A DNA stretch of 64,000 nucleotides from Lingula anatina. Its lineage: Eukaryota; Brachiopoda; Lingulata; Lingulida; Lingulidae. Positions 1 through 13,999 of the stretch are shown here, one piece after another. The DNA is taken from NCBI RefSeq assembly GCF_001039355.2, contig NW_019774825.1, positions 37,537 to 101,536 on the forward strand, read 5' to 3'. Below the pieces are notes generated by a model that ran no database searches, had not been told where the DNA came from, and saw only the letters and a program-made list of their open reading frames with translations. The position numbers and the translations under genes were made by a program. The number at the start of each line of letters is the position of its first letter. Within the stretch, counting starts at the first letter, position 1.

Positions 1-246
1 TTTTTTTTTTGCGAAATATTTGTTATCTTTTTTTCCTTCTCTGCTGACTTGTCTGGGCTTGCCTTGCGAAGTTATTTTGAAACTTGAAAATTGCTCACAG
101 TATAGCAACGTAATGTAGGTCTTATAAATCATTTTTGGCTTAATTCAGCCACATCAGAAGCATGACTTTTTTTCACAAATAAATTTATATTAGCAAATGA
201 ACATTTCGAGATACAGTATTTATGTAAACAAATTATTGTATTTCAG

Positions 247-764
247 AGTCTTTATTTCAACTTGGACCTAAGGATCTTGGTTGCCTACAGGATAAGGATA
301 AACCAGGATCAAAGGTAAATTAGATGATATCATAGATCTAGGCCCATTTCCAGTAAATTTAACTAAATCAAATCATAGTATAGTGTTTTTTAGTGTTTAT
401 CAGTTGAACATACATAATTGAGCATACAAACATTTGGATTATTTCCAGGTGCGAGTTATTCCAATTCAGTTGCAGAGACTGTTTGCCAGATTGCTGCTCT
501 GTAATCAGCAAACTGCCAGTACAACAGAGCTAACAGACAGCTTTGGCTGGACAAATAATGAGGTTTGTGTATGATAATTACTTGATCTTTTAAGCGAGGG
601 AAAATTGTGTATTTTACAGATACTATATTTTTAAAGTAATAATTTCTTAAAATTAGGACATTCGATCCTATTGAGTGGAAGTGACAAAATTAAAAAGCAG
701 GCCACTAAAGTTTGATAATTTTTGCCCATTGAAAAGATCCAATAAGTACTGTTCTCTGCCACCT

Positions 765-815
<51 letters not shown>

Positions 816-3800
816 CATTTGCACATTCTGTCACTTCTTTGCTCTCTCATTAATTAACTGTATGTCCTCCTTTTATCTATCTGTCCATAACAATAATAAT
901 AATAATCACAAAAAGAATACAGTAACTATATACAGTAACACTTCTGGCATTTGGCTAGATTGAATATTTTTCCAGAAATAGCTATAAAGAATGATTTGGC
1001 AATCCACATGGCTAGTAACTTTCACTGTCCATTTTCCTCTGTATAACCAATATGAACTTCATATTATCAGAGTCTACAGCAGCATGATGTTCAGGAGTTG
1101 AACCGTATACTGTTCAGTGCAATAGAGGATTCTTTGGTTGGCACTGCCAGACAGAGCCTTATCCAGGAACTCTACCATGGGACCATTGTGAATAAGGTGT
1201 GTATATGTCAGTGCAGTGGTTGAAATGGACTGATGGATTTAGAAAATGATCCATTTAGCACCAGCAGATTTAATGTTTAAGGGTAATCAGGAGCGTAGAT
1301 ATTATTTTTGTTAGGTTGACAGTTTTATAAAAATGTCCCTCAGCATCCCTTAGCTGTACATAATTACAAGAGATTCATATTGAACAGGGTGTGAATGGTT
1401 TATGTGCCTAATCAGAACCTTTTAACAAAGGCCCTGTGGACATTGAGAAAGAACACTCAATTCATTGTATTTGTAATTGTAAATTTGAGATATTCTGAAC
1501 CATCAATATCTATCGTGTGTGTGTTTTTTTTTCAAATATTAAAGTCAGTGTTTTGTATTGTCAATTCCAGATTATTTGCCAAGAATGTGGAAGAACCAGT
1601 GAAAGACAGGTGAAAACAACACTGATATGAGATATAATTTAAAAAGCTGTAACTCAGTAGTATCTCTCTCTCAGAAATACTATTGACTGGTCACCTATCA
1701 AATGATACTGTCAACCTCCTAAATCTGAAAAGTAAACCTTCATATATCAAGTTTCTTAGTATGTTGAAGAGAGAGAGAGAGAGATCTTATTTTTTTACCT
1801 TTCAGGAGGACTACCTGGACCTACCTGTCACTGTGGTGGACACAGGAAGTCTTGAGGAAGGACTTTGTAACTGTTTTGTGGAGATGGAGACCATGGATGG
1901 CAAGAACCAGTACAGATGTGAGGGATGCAACAGACTGGTCAATGCCAGAAAGGTAAAAGTGAAAGAAAATGGATAGAGTGCAAGAACAGGGTTGGTATTA
2001 TGTGATTTTGGTTTTAATATGGGTATAACAGGAGAAGTAAAAAATTATTGAATGATATTATCTAAGAGATGTTTGAACGCTTTCAGTTGAACACATGTGT
2101 TTTTTCAAGTTTTAATTAAAACTTACTTTGGCTTTTGGCAATTTTTTTTTTTTTTTTTTTTTTTTTTGTCAATTTGTGCTTGATATGGCAAAATAATTGA
2201 TATTTGTCTGGATGAAAAAATGTTTACATGCTACCTTTGATATTTTTCTGAAATGCCTACACTGACTTATTTTCCAATTTCAGGGCGCAAGATTGAAAAG
2301 TTTACCTCCCATTTTGACATTTTCCTTGCTCAGATTTAGTTTTGATTTTGTAAAAATGGAAAGATACAAGGTACATCTTGAAAAAGTGACTGAAATTTTT
2401 AAACAGTAAATTTGATCACATTTATAACATTTCATGCCAAACTACATTGCATTATCTAGTATGCAGAAATCCCTAAAGAATGATAACAAAAAATGCTTTA
2501 GAATTAAGTTACAGATTGAATACTTTTTGACTTGCATAAGTTTTAGTGTGTTTCAAAGCCTTCATTGTTTTAGAAATTTTGAAAAAAAAAATGAGGCAAT
2601 GTTCTTTAAATGTTCTTGAATTTTTGTAGGAGACAGGAAAGTTCACTTTTCCTCGTGAGATAGACATGGGACTTTTCTGTGATGATGTAAGTTTCTGGGT
2701 CTGCATGGTGATGATAATATCTTTTAACTGTTTTTAAATGTGTTCAATTGAAAATTGTTCCATAATAGATGGCATATGACACAGGCTATTTAAAATGGTA
2801 AAGAACTCTTCAAATTATATTTGCCCAAGTAATCTAAGGTAATTGTTTCATGATCCTTCACTTATTATTTTTTTCTCAAAGGGACATTATTTTCAATTAT
2901 ATGTTTGTTCTTCAGCCTGAAGATGCAGACACATTATATGAACTCTTCTCAGTTGTTATTCATACGTAAGTCAATATTTTTTGAAGAAGTGTACATTTTT
3001 TGATAGAATTCAGCTCATTAATCAATATTTGGAAAGCATAATTTTTACTTGCATTGTTTGGGTTTAAGGAATAATTGTCAGCAAGATATAGAAGATTGCT
3101 AAAAAAATGCATAAAAATTTAACACTAAGTCTGTTTTTTTCCTTCTGTGAGAAGCAGCACTGAATAATTAGAGCATTCCGTTTCCGTAGGTTTCTGTAGA
3201 TTTAATGTGCAGCCTTAGAATTGATGCATCCTAAGAATAAACTCATCCTTTATAATGTTCCTGTTGTTTTCCAGGGGTAGTGGCTTTGGTGGTCATTATC
3301 ATGCTTATATCAGAGATGTGGACAATCTGGGCAAGTGGACAGCACCTGTAAGTCCGTTTATTAAGTTTATTTATTTTATGAAGAAAGAATGACCAGACAT
3401 GTATAAGAATAATAAACCAAAAATTGCTGTGGTATTCCAGTTTGCTTTTTTTCACTGATATTAGATGATTTATCCAGTCATAGTTAAATGAAAATCAGTC
3501 AACTTATTGACTTTTTTTGATAAATTTGGGAGGGATTAGTTGTTGGAGACTTAAGTTTTGCATAAAGAATAAATTATTTGGACCAAAGATGGATAACAGA
3601 AATATCTTATTGCTTAGCCCCAGAGCAACTATTTACAAAATGAAACTGATTGTTCTATGTTTTTCAGGAAAATGCCGAGATCTGTCTTCCTACAGACCCC
3701 TCCACTGGTAAAGTAGACTACATAGAGTTTGAGTCACCAGTAGAACTGGTTCAAGCACTGCTCTCTAGGGAGGGGAGACAGGGAATGCCAGTGGATAAAC

Positions 3801-4761
3801 TATGCACTGTAAGTTTGTCAAGATTGTTTTAGACACCCTGTTGGGGTGATAAGTATTTTTAATCTGTGTCGGTGTTTGACAATAACAATTTTGAGCACTT
3901 GGCCTCCAAGACAAGAATTTTATTTGCCCAAAGAGAGGATTGACTCAAATTCATTTTTGATCTGGAATTTTTATGGTGATGTAAATTTTCACCAGTGAAA
4001 ATATTTTTCCCCATTTATGATTAGTTTGTTGCTGAATTAAATGTGATTTTGTACTTTTTCTTTAGGAAATGGTCAAACAAACTGGAGTTTCTTGGAACAA
4101 AAGGTTCAAGAAAACCTATGGGCCAATTAACAAGGTACAGTTATGCCTTGTTTATTTAAATTAATCTGATAGATAACAAATGCTATGAAGCAGGGAGGTA
4201 GGAATGCCACCTGATTCAAGGAGTAAACTTTTTTGCTGCATTGATATGACAAATTCTTGTTGCTCATTTATGTCCATTTGTCTCCTTTTAATTTGTAAAT
4301 CTTTTCAAATAGTAGATGTTACTTCAACTAAATAATGTTCAACAGCTGTGTGCTTAGCCAAGCCTTGCCTGACTTCTGAATTCATTTTATTCTAATAGAG
4401 AATGATATGATTTAATACTTAAAAAAAGCATGATCTTTCATTACACTACTTTTGAATATTCTTCTTCCAGTTTTTGAAAAAATTTGATGACAAATTTGTG
4501 CTCAATTCTGATGTTAACTGGGTGTACTTACAAGAATATACAGGATGTCTACAAGGAAGCAATCCAGTTGGTCAATCATTGTCACATGATGTCAATAACC
4601 AACGAAGTAGAGAGGGGGGAAACAAAGTCTCAGTACATGCGCATAATGAAAATCAACAGCAGAAGTGCAACAAAATGACAGAGAAGACTAGGTTTGTTCT
4701 TGTTTTTCTTTTTGCTGTGTACATATTCTATCATAAGGTGTGTGGGTATGTTTGTGTCGCT

Positions 4762-4847
<86 letters not shown>

Positions 4848-7800
4848 GGAGAAAGAGAGATTTGGTGTGTGCTTTTATTGGTTTTAACTCCCCCCTGCCT
4901 CAGCACTACACTTGAAAGAGTTGAACAGCTTGCTTTAAAAAAGGATCAGATATTTTCAATCTCACAAAACAAGCAATTGCTGATTGAAAAAGACGTATTT
5001 AATTTGATACATTGTTCACCTATAGTTGTGGCGTAACTCCATCAGAAGAGGGACACTGTTGGTTTGACTTCAATGACTCTCGTGTGCAGTCGATACACGA
5101 GAGAGAAATAGAGAAGCAGTTCAGTGGCAGGGAGAGTGCTTACATGTTGTTCTACAGAAAAAAGTCCATGGTCAGGTCTGAAGCAGGTAAGCTTAGTGAA
5201 TACAAACTGGTTTTAAAACAGGCTCTGTACAGGATAGTCCATTCTCTTTTTCCTTCTTCTGCCTGGGTTGATATAAAATTTCAGAACAAAAAATGTTTCA
5301 GCTGATTTTCAGAAACTTGGTAGACCTATGTATTGATGCTAAGGTGGTATCTTCGGGTGCATTCCCATAGAGTTTAGATCGATCTATCCCTGTGGGGAGT
5401 CTCACTAGATTACTGTAAGATATTCCGGCTTAAATGTCTGTCCCGCCTACTACAAGCTGTAAGGGGGTAATTAACTTTTGTGCCCGCTCGGCTGACAGCT
5501 ATTTAGCGTGAACCACCAGGGAGTTAGGTTGATCTAGTTGGATCGATCTGATCTCTGGGAATGGGGTCTTAGGTGTTTAAGTTTGTTGTCAACCAGTACA
5601 TTTTCACCATGTTTACAGCTATTAAGAAGTGTGATTAAGGCCAAGTCAGAGGTCATACAATTGGTACCCATATTTCTGAAATATGAAAGGTTGACAACCA
5701 GCAAAACTATTGCAAAGATTAATAAGTAAACGCCATTTACTTTTTCATTCCAGCCAAGCATGATCCAACACATGGCATGCCTGAGTCACTGATCCAGGAA
5801 GTTATGAGAGAAAATAAGGAAGTAGATAGGAAGAGGTAAAACTCAATAATGAGATTCTTTCAACTAGCGGCGTATTTCTGACTTTTTGGAAGCTAAAAAT
5901 ATCATTTTTGAGATCGATGCCGGTGGCCCCTTTCACCCAATGCCATGTTTTTAGACTTTTTCACTAAGTGGCAGTCTCATACCTGAAAACTTAGATTGGA
6001 AGATCTTGATTTTCATTTCATGATAAGAAGCTCTTTATTTATGATGCATGTTCAATAACTTAAATATATGGAATTGGGCAGCTGTAAGAAAAATACCTAA
6101 CCTTCAGCTTGATATCTGTTGGCAAATACCTTGCTACATGTTAGATATAAAAGTTCAAAACTTCAAATATTGACTCATTATAATTTAATACATTTCAGAG
6201 AAGAATATGACATTGCAGTCAATAAGATAACAGTGAAGATTTTCTTTGGAGACCAGCATGAGTTCATAGCAGGTGCCATACAAGCGATTCCAGATAGTCT
6301 TTCTTTTATGGAAATCCCACTGGACAGAAGGAAAACAGTGGGGGAGCTTAAGATGCTCATACTAGAGGTAAGTTTAAAACAGGTGCCTTACACGTTCCTT
6401 ACAATTCCAGGAAGATAAAGAAATTGGTCAGATTGACCAAAATTAGTCTTCACATTTGTCATGATATACATTCTTTTCAAGGTATGGAAAACAAATATTT
6501 GGTTGTAAAAAATTGCAATAAAATTATTTGTCTTCATTTGTTTTTAATTGCTACCTATAAAAATTGTTTCACTTTTCACAGGAATGTGGAGAATTGGTGC
6601 CTCCCAAGTTTGAACTGAGTTTTGTCAAGGAGCTACCTGCTGGACTGCATGTCTATGACTTGTTGACAGGTAATAGGAGTGCATGTGCATCAGTCATGAT
6701 ATGTGTCTGATAGTTCCCAGAGTGTGTGTGTATGTGGGTGGGCGGGAGTCCACACTTTTCACCACTCTGTAACATGCATGATAGTTCCAATAGTGTGTGT
6801 GTGTGTGTGGGGGAGGGGGGGGGTCATTACAGTCATTACACAGTTTTCCACACTCCCAGTAATATTTTCTTCCTTTAAGCTTCTTGGGTTTAGTTTAGCT
6901 TCATACGTTTAGTTTAAGACTTAAAGTCAAAAAGATGCAGTGGCTCATTTCCTTTTTTTTATTGAATATGAAAAGATGAGATAAATAACCATGAAAAAAA
7001 ATCAAAATGGATAAATATTTTGGAATAGCTCTTCAGTGATATTTGGCAAACGTTTGTATGCTAGAATAATCCTAAGACATTCCATGAGGTTAGTTGAACT
7101 GGTGACAGGTGATATTGAACATATTGATTTTAGCTGCAGATTCTGTGATATGTCAAGATGCCTACATATGTGATGGTACATACTTTATGCTGTGGGATGG
7201 AGTGCAGGTATGGCAGAATTAGAAATTGACTGAAAATATCATCTCTTCCCTCTTCACATTCCTTTTATTATTGATATTTTATAATCAAGTTAGCTTCTTT
7301 TATTTTGTATCTCTGGTATGTTTTGGTCAGGATCTTACAGATTTTTTGTTACATGTCATCTTATGTTTGGGGTTTCCTGTTTCAGATTCAAGGAGAATCC
7401 ATCCCTACAGGTGTCGCCACAGAGCCAGTCTACCTCAATGTGACCTATGGCAACCCTTCCCAGCTGTCCCAGGGGTTCCCTAAGAACTGCACCCTTGGTG
7501 AACTGAAGCTGATGTTGGGTGAACTCACCCCCATCGACCCAGAAAACCTGAAGCTTTGCCAGCTGGTCACAAAAGGTTAGTGATCCATATTGTATGAAAA
7601 AAATTGTGAATTTTGCAAACATCTTGTAACTGAAAAAAAATTAGCTAATGTTTTTTAGGGATAACAATTTTCTTTTGTTTATCATTGCAAGCATTTTTTG
7701 TAAAGATTATTGTTTTCAAAGTCATCATGAGCCTTAGGTTATTTTACAGCTTTGGTGACAGGGAATTTGGTGTCACATGAAGTTACCTCTGGTTTTCAGT

Positions 7801-9823
7801 TTCCCTTTAGAGTTTAGCTTTAACAGAGGTACAACTTAAGTTATGAAAACAAAAAGTGGGAAATTTGATCAAAAAATGAAATATTGACCTAAAAAAGCCA
7901 TATGAGGGTTGTAAATGATTACCATATTCTTTTACTTTTCACTAGATGATACCACATCAGCAGTTCCATTTAGTCCCATAGATGAAGGAAAGACACTGGA
8001 AGAGCTGAGACTTAAGGACGGTGACAACCTTATAGCTGAAGACACCAAAGAAACTAGGTAACCTGTAGCCAGACTGTGTCATTATTTGTTATAAAATGTA
8101 AATCAATTCAAAGCTTTCTTTCTAATTTGGCACTAAGTCTTGTTTCATGGGAATAATTAAAAGATTTTTCTAGTCAGTGAATTAATGAGACCTGATTTGC
8201 CAGATGCAATCTTGGGAGAAAAAGGAAAAAGAAGAAACAAAATATGAAATGTAGATAAGCAGCAGTTCCCCAAGGTACAGCCGTCACTAATTAATACCTT
8301 CCATACTCCAATCTCAGCCCATTAAAGAAAATTACTTCTGTTTCAGTAGCAGCGTTGCTAAGGACTCCTTATTGAAGAAGTCTAACAAGCTTATTCTTGA
8401 AGTAGAGAACAGATGCCAGGTACTGATGTCAAAAAAAAAAAAAAAACACTTAAGACCTTTTAGCAAATAAGATACTTGTCATATTTATCAGTTCTCTATG
8501 CATGCAGCTGATATCTACCTCAAGAAGCTGTCAATTATATCTGAGGTCTAGGTCAGACCTGATTGAGACTTCAGTGCGGACTTTGAAGTGATTAGAATAA
8601 AAAATAGAAGAATACTTGAGGCTTTGCTAAAGTGAACACTAAAATGATTATTTTATACATAAAAGGCACTAGGGGGTCTTAGTGGAGGTCCAAACTCTCC
8701 TAGACAGTTCTCCATACTCTGATATCTGAAAATGTTATTCGATGCTTTTCCTATAAAAAATTTATATTTTTTCAAAGTTAAGCTATTAGACCAGAGAACA
8801 GGCATTGTTGTTTAGATGATAATAATAAATAAATACATTATAATTAATGCTTATACAATGCATTCTGTTGAATATCAAAATTGATTAAATCTGATAAAAT
8901 GTTGAAAAATAGAAGCAATACAATGTCTTGATTTTTGAGCTTTTAAATACCTGAACAAAAACACTTACTACATAATTCAATACACAGTTCAAAGCATTAA
9001 GCATTTTTTTCTTGTTAAGTGAGACATTAACAAAGTTAAATAAAGGGCCTAATGTTTCACCTCTCTTATAGTGAGAACGTTTTCCTAAAATGACCTAGAT
9101 TGAACTTGAATGTAGCATGATCTCAATGACAAGTTTTAAAATAATTCACATATTTCATTTTCTTAAAGGATCACTCTGCAATGGATGCTTACCCTGTGAC
9201 CACTGTTGAAATAGACAGAGAAACGGTGAGTATTATGCTGTCCTTTTTTGTACTGATTTTGATATCTTTACCAAAGGTACAAATTAAACTGTTTACAATG
9301 AATTTAACCAACATTACATGGTAGAATAATGTAAGTTGAGATGTAAGTATATATAAATCAAGATGAAAGCAGACTTTTATCATCATTTTCAGAGAGTGTC
9401 AGATCTGAAGGCAGTGATAATGTCAGCGTTCACAATCAGCTCTGTACCTGGTGGGGGAAGACTAAGGGTGGAGGATTCAAACTTGGGGCTCAGGCCTCCC
9501 TGTAAGTTTGATTTTATTGTCCTTGAAGGACACCAGATCTTCTGGTCCAAGTATAGATGAATGTGTTCTGGGACTATACATGAAGGCGGATATTTGGGTG
9601 TTGTATATATATCCTGTGCATGTAACAGTTACTGTATGTGTTTGTTATCTTTCAGTACATGAAGAACAGGATGTGGTCACAGCTGGGTTGAAAAGTGGTC
9701 AACATGTGGTCATACAGCCAGGCAGTCCACCTCTCACTGACCAGGTGATTATCACAAGCCAGGGCATGGTTTATGATAACATGATAATATAGTGTTGTTT
9801 GAAAGCTACATTGATATAACAGT

Positions 9824-9858
<35 letters not shown>

Positions 9859-12800
9859 GTTACGGTTTTCAATAATATAAGAGATTCTTTTAATATAGTT
9901 GTATTTGATATGGCTGTTTCATGATAATCTGTGACAGGAATCAGAATTCTCCTTCAGTGTAAAAACCATGTAAAACTGTGCGTTTGACCTTCAGATGACC
10001 TTGACCTTCACCCCAGGAAGCCCTTCAGATGACCTTCAAGACTTGGAAATTATGGTGAAAAAATCTTGCACAGTCCAGCAGTGCATGGAAGAGATGGTAC
10101 AAAAAGCAGGGTTTTCTGGTAGGTTGGAGTAGCAATACTACATAACACCTGCAGTATGTGGATTCTGAAATAATTAATTGCTTGATAGATGCAAAAAGGT
10201 TTTTTTTTTTTCAGTTAGATTAAAAGCATTGAGTTTTCTGTGCAAATGTTTTAGTACTCTTTATTGAACCAGATTACACTAGTGCAGTTGAAAGGCTATT
10301 ACAAAGCCTGCTTGGAAAATGCATAAAAGCTAGGAAAAATCATAATTCCAATTCAACTCAATCATTGTTGTGTCAGTTAATAGTATCTTTAATCAGAGAG
10401 CTGCATCTAAGCATACTTTATCAATCATTAATGAAGGATGTTGTATAGTCTAAAGGATCAATTTCATTGCTTGCCAGGTTTTTCAAATTACTTAACCTAA
10501 TAATGATTGTTTAGATGTATTTTCCCAGTGGATTATTCATCAGTTCTTCCAAAGTCAGGTGTGTATCTCTTCAGGTGATAATTGGCATTTACGCAAGACT
10601 AATTGGTGCGGGGAGGCCGGGGAGATACTGGACGATGTGGCATCCAGTCTGGAACAGTGCGATATAAAAGATGGCGACCATCTTTTGTTGGAGGAGGGAA
10701 GGGTGCCTCCAAAAGTAAGTTATTCATATTTATAATTTTATTGAAGAGGTCAAAGTTGGGTTCATAAGATGAGGCAAATGGAGTTAAGTGTAATAAAGTA
10801 ATGACTTAAGGGTTCATATTACAGAATCTTCAAAAGAAAAGTAACGAAAAGTTAATGTTGTACATTTGCCGTACACAAGATTTTTAATTGTCATTAGGTT
10901 GAGTTAGGTTAGAAAAAATGATTGGTTTATCGCTGAAAATAGTAACAAATAATATTCCCTTACATTGAAACATTCACCTGTGACAGAGAACCTGGATGTC
11001 CCTTTGACAATCAAATTATTAGCTTAGGTAACTTTGTCAAGGGCCATACTTCTTAGATAGATCATATGGACATATGTTAATCTTACTTTTATCTTTAATT
11101 TTAGGGTTATCTCCAGCTTCCAGTGTATTTTCTTAAAACAAACAAAGATAGGAATGAGGGTATGCTCTCATGGATAGCCACTGGTATATCAGGTGAGGCA
11201 AAACTGAAATAAAGCACTCCTGGGGTGTGAATATATCCAAAATTGTGAGATTTTTCATGAAATATTTTTACCATTATTTATTGACTCAAAAGAAAATCTC
11301 ATAGCATGGTTGTAGCTAGATCAGTGTTTCCACTCTGCAAGTATTATTGCTGGGCCACTTTAAAGATGACAGCACAATACATGTGGCAAATTTTATAGAC
11401 AGAATGACCTTAGTGTAGTAGAAATGGTGGGGAACATTTTCCAATATGGAGAATTTATTTACAAGATTGGTCCGCCCAGGCAACTCTTGTATCCAATGTA
11501 CCATATTTCAATTTCCAAAAGTGAAATTAACTTCAGGACCAGTTAATCTCTAGTGAGTGCAAAATATTTTGATATTACAATTGGAATATTTAAACAAAAT
11601 TTCATCAACTTTCGGTTATTGTCCACTGTTTGTTTTCTCTCTTTTATAAGGACTTTTTGGTGGTGGCTCTGGTGATAACAGTGATCTCAGTAGTAGTAGT
11701 AGTACACCAGCTCAGGCAGAGTTGACATCTATAGGAGAAGTGATTATAGGAAAGAAAGACACCCTCGAGGAACTAAAGCTACAGATATTGAGTCTTCCTG
11801 CTTTAAATGATGCTGTGGTGCCTACTTTGAATTACATGCGTGTCCGGCTCAAAGTGAAGGATAGGCTGACTGCTGNACGACATGAATTTTTGCCCTTTTG
11901 GCCGCCCATAATTATTGCTGGGCCACTTTAAAGATGACAGCACAATACATGTGGCAAATTTTATAGACAGAATGACCTTAGTGTAGTAGAAATGGTGGGG
12001 AACATTTTCCAATATGGAGAATTTATTTACAAGATTGGTCTGCCCAGGCAACTCTTGTTTCCAATGTACCATATTTCAATTTCCAAAAGTGAAATTAACT
12101 TCAGGACCAGTTCATCTCTAGTGAGTGCAAAATATTTTGATATTATAATTGGAAGATTTAAACAAAATTTCATCAACTTTCGGTTATTGTCCATTGTTTG
12201 TTTTCTCTCTTTTGTAAGGACTTTTTGGTGGTGGCTCTGGTGATAAGAGTGATCTCAGTAGTAGTAGTAGTAGTACACCAGCTCAGGCAGAGTTCACATC
12301 TATAGGAGAAGTGATTATAGGAAAGAAAGACACCCTCGTGGAACTAAAGCTACAGATATTGAGTCTTCCTGCTTTAAATGATGCTGTGGTGCCTACTTTG
12401 AATTACATGCGTGTCCGGCTTAAAGTGAAGGATAGGCTGACTGCTGTGTTAAGGGGAAATCAACAGACATTGCAGTAAGTGGGAGTTGGTTATAATTTTG
12501 ATAATTTCATTAAGAATTGACGTAATTTAATAACACCATTACATAGTGAAGAATATTTAGTACAATGAGTTAAATAGCATACAACATTTTGTGGCAAAAA
12601 AATGTGCAATTTAATGCAAAATTATGTATATTGATTGAATTTTCAATTAATATTTCTATTAATTCTTGCTCAGACGTCTGAAGGTGACCAGTGCAAGTCA
12701 GCTGTGTGTGCAATTACTTCAGGAAGAAGAGAGTCTCAGGTAACTTTACCCTTACTTTCTAATTATATTAACACTATTTCAAGTTAAAACAGAATTCAAG

Positions 12801-13999
12801 ATGTTCAAGAACATGTTTGCCTTTGAATTTTGTTAACTGAATTTTTTTAATTGGAATCTGTAGTTCAAAAAGTAGGGGATAGACTAGGGCTGCTGGTTTC
12901 CTACAAAGATTAGTCAGTCTATAACAGTTATAAACATTTGAAATTGTATATGAAAAGTTTTCCTGAAGATTTAAAGTTTCAATATGCTGCTTTATTTTTC
13001 CAGTCCCAGTCAAATTCTTCTCCACGTGTGTCAACGTATCCCAGAGTCCCTCACCTACGCACCATACCAAGAAATTCTTTGGGATGCCGCAAGAGATGCA
13101 AGTCCATATGCGTTAAGGCAAACTATAGCAGATGCATTCCTGGTCCCTGTGGAGAGGATAGTGATAGCTAAGCATTTTCCTGAGAAGTTTGAATGGATGG
13201 TCCTCAAAGACACTGACAAGGCTGTAAGGGTGCCAAATTTTGTTACTTTTTTCAATGTTATCATCAGCATTTGTGAAAAAAAGGGGGTGGGATCAATTAA
13301 CTTTACTTTAAGTTAACTTTTCTTGTTCACTCTTTAAGCATTTCAGTATCCTAAAAAAGTTGATGTATTGAAATACATGTAGATAGCATAATCATTGTAA
13401 TGTTCTTATAAAGTTTAGCAAGATTATTGGAATCACTAATCTTAAATTAATTCAAGATGTTTTTTTTTTTTATGTTCTGCTGTTAACTTTTTAGAACAAG
13501 ACCATTAAACATCGAGGGAAAAAAGGCAGAGGCAGTAACAGTCCAAAGAAGGACAACCTGAGACAGGCCCCGTATCATTTGAAAGATGGCGATGTGATTG
13601 GAGTGAAGGATTTGGCCACGGACCCATTGGACCAGGATGACTTCAAAACTGAAGAAGATTTCATAGGACTGGAAAATTTAAGACAAGCCATAGAGGAAAA
13701 GAAAAGGAGGTGAGAAATATGAAATCGATTTTTAATATGTTTGTTCTTTCTTTAGCCCTCTTCCCATGGAAGGGTATACTTTTTAAGATGAACAGTATGT
13801 TTTTCAATTAAAACTGACGCTGTGAGAGATTGATGAATTTAATAGCCTAGCAATTACATGGACGGAAAGGTATGACCTAGGACAAATTTCTTTCTGTTTC
13901 AGGAGAAAAAACAGAGCAGTAACAGGGGCAGCGGATGGCTGCACTGTCCAGAGAAGGCCCGAGGTTGGCTTGACCATAAAAGTGGACAGTTTTAGGTGA
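247..13999 (+). CDS. USP40: USP40-like ubiquitin carboxyl-terminal hydrolase, N-terminus outside the window
   Basis: Deubiquitinase-family protein (peptidase C19). Exons: 247-314, 449-562, 1071-1196, 1571-1609, 1806-1952, 2284-2370, 2630-2686, 2916-2965, 3275-3347, 3668-3808, 4066-4134, 4471-4691, 5026-5186, 5754-5835, 6199-6367, 6582-6669, 7134-7207, 7386-7575, 7946-8057, 8347-8419, 9169-9225, 9393-9501, 9656-9744, 9995-10118, 10575-10714, 11105-11192, 12219-12474, 12674-12739, 13004-13223, 13495-13709, 13903-13999. All have GT/AG borders, and the phases join into about 1199 codons. Landmarks shared with human USP40, from memory: DKDKP, TDSFGW, QHDVQELNR, LYHGTIVN, FGGHYHAYI, WFDFNDS, ESAYMLFYRK, FPEKFEW, and a C-terminus ending VDSFR next to human VGSFR. 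The catalytic Cys box lies upstream of base 1. Human USP40 has about 1235 residues, so only about 70 should be missing. The exon at 12219 also exists as a truncated duplicate at 11651-11875; 12219-12474 is used because only it is complete. Confidence 0.93.
764..814. repeat. (TTTC)n microsatellite in a USP40 intron
   Basis: These are about 12 clean TTTC units between exons 449-562 and 1071-1196. The low-complexity Lys/Glu/Arg frame on the other strand is an artefact of it. Confidence 0.9.
1571..1952 (+). other. USP40: USP40 zinc-ribbon (fingers) part of the catalytic domain, two exons
   Basis: Exon 1571-1609 encodes the first Cys pair (C-Q-E-C) and exon 1806-1952 the second (C-E-G-C, in YRCEGCNRLVNA). 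These are the two CxxC knuckles of the fingers subdomain that grips ubiquitin in USP-family enzymes. Both pairs are intact, so the fold is probably preserved. The intron between them holds a short (GA) run near 1768-1784. Confidence 0.85.
3275..3347 (+). other. USP40: USP40 catalytic His-box exon
   Basis: The exon encodes GSGFGGHYHAYIRDVDNLGKW. The GGHYHAYI stretch is the USP His box that carries the catalytic histidine; human USP40 has a near-identical GGHYHVYI. The following DVDNLGKW lacks the FDD motif seen in many active USPs, as does the human protein. Whether the enzyme is active cannot be judged, because the Cys box is not in the window. Confidence 0.85.
4769..4859. repeat. (GT)n(GA)n compound microsatellite in a USP40 intron
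   Basis: A GT run of about 57 bases is followed by a GA run, starting 78 bases after the donor of exon 4471-4691. Confidence 0.9.
11343..11875 (+). repeat. First copy of a duplicated USP40 segment (haplotype duplicate), truncated exon inside
   Basis: Bases 11343-11875 match 11911-12446 almost base for base, and the two are joined by a single N at 11876. The copy includes exon 11651-11875, which breaks off at the N after the codons for DRLTA. Against the complete copy at 12219 it has one AGT codon fewer and several substitutions (Asn/Lys, Leu/Phe, Glu/Val). The intron matches as well as the exon, which points to two alleles placed in tandem by the assembler. Confidence 0.85.
11911..12446 (+). 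repeat. Second copy of the duplicated USP40 segment
   Basis: Partner of 11343-11875. It contains the complete exon 12219-12474, which splices in phase to 12674. Bases 11877-11910 between the N and the repeat start are not part of the first copy. Confidence 0.85.

Noticed and set aside
631-834. Lys/Glu/Arg-repeat protein on the minus strand
   Set aside because: It is the translation of a (TTTC)n microsatellite inside an intron.
4688-4906. His/Thr- and Ser/Leu-repeat protein on the minus strand
   Set aside because: It is the translation of the (GT)n(GA)n microsatellite.
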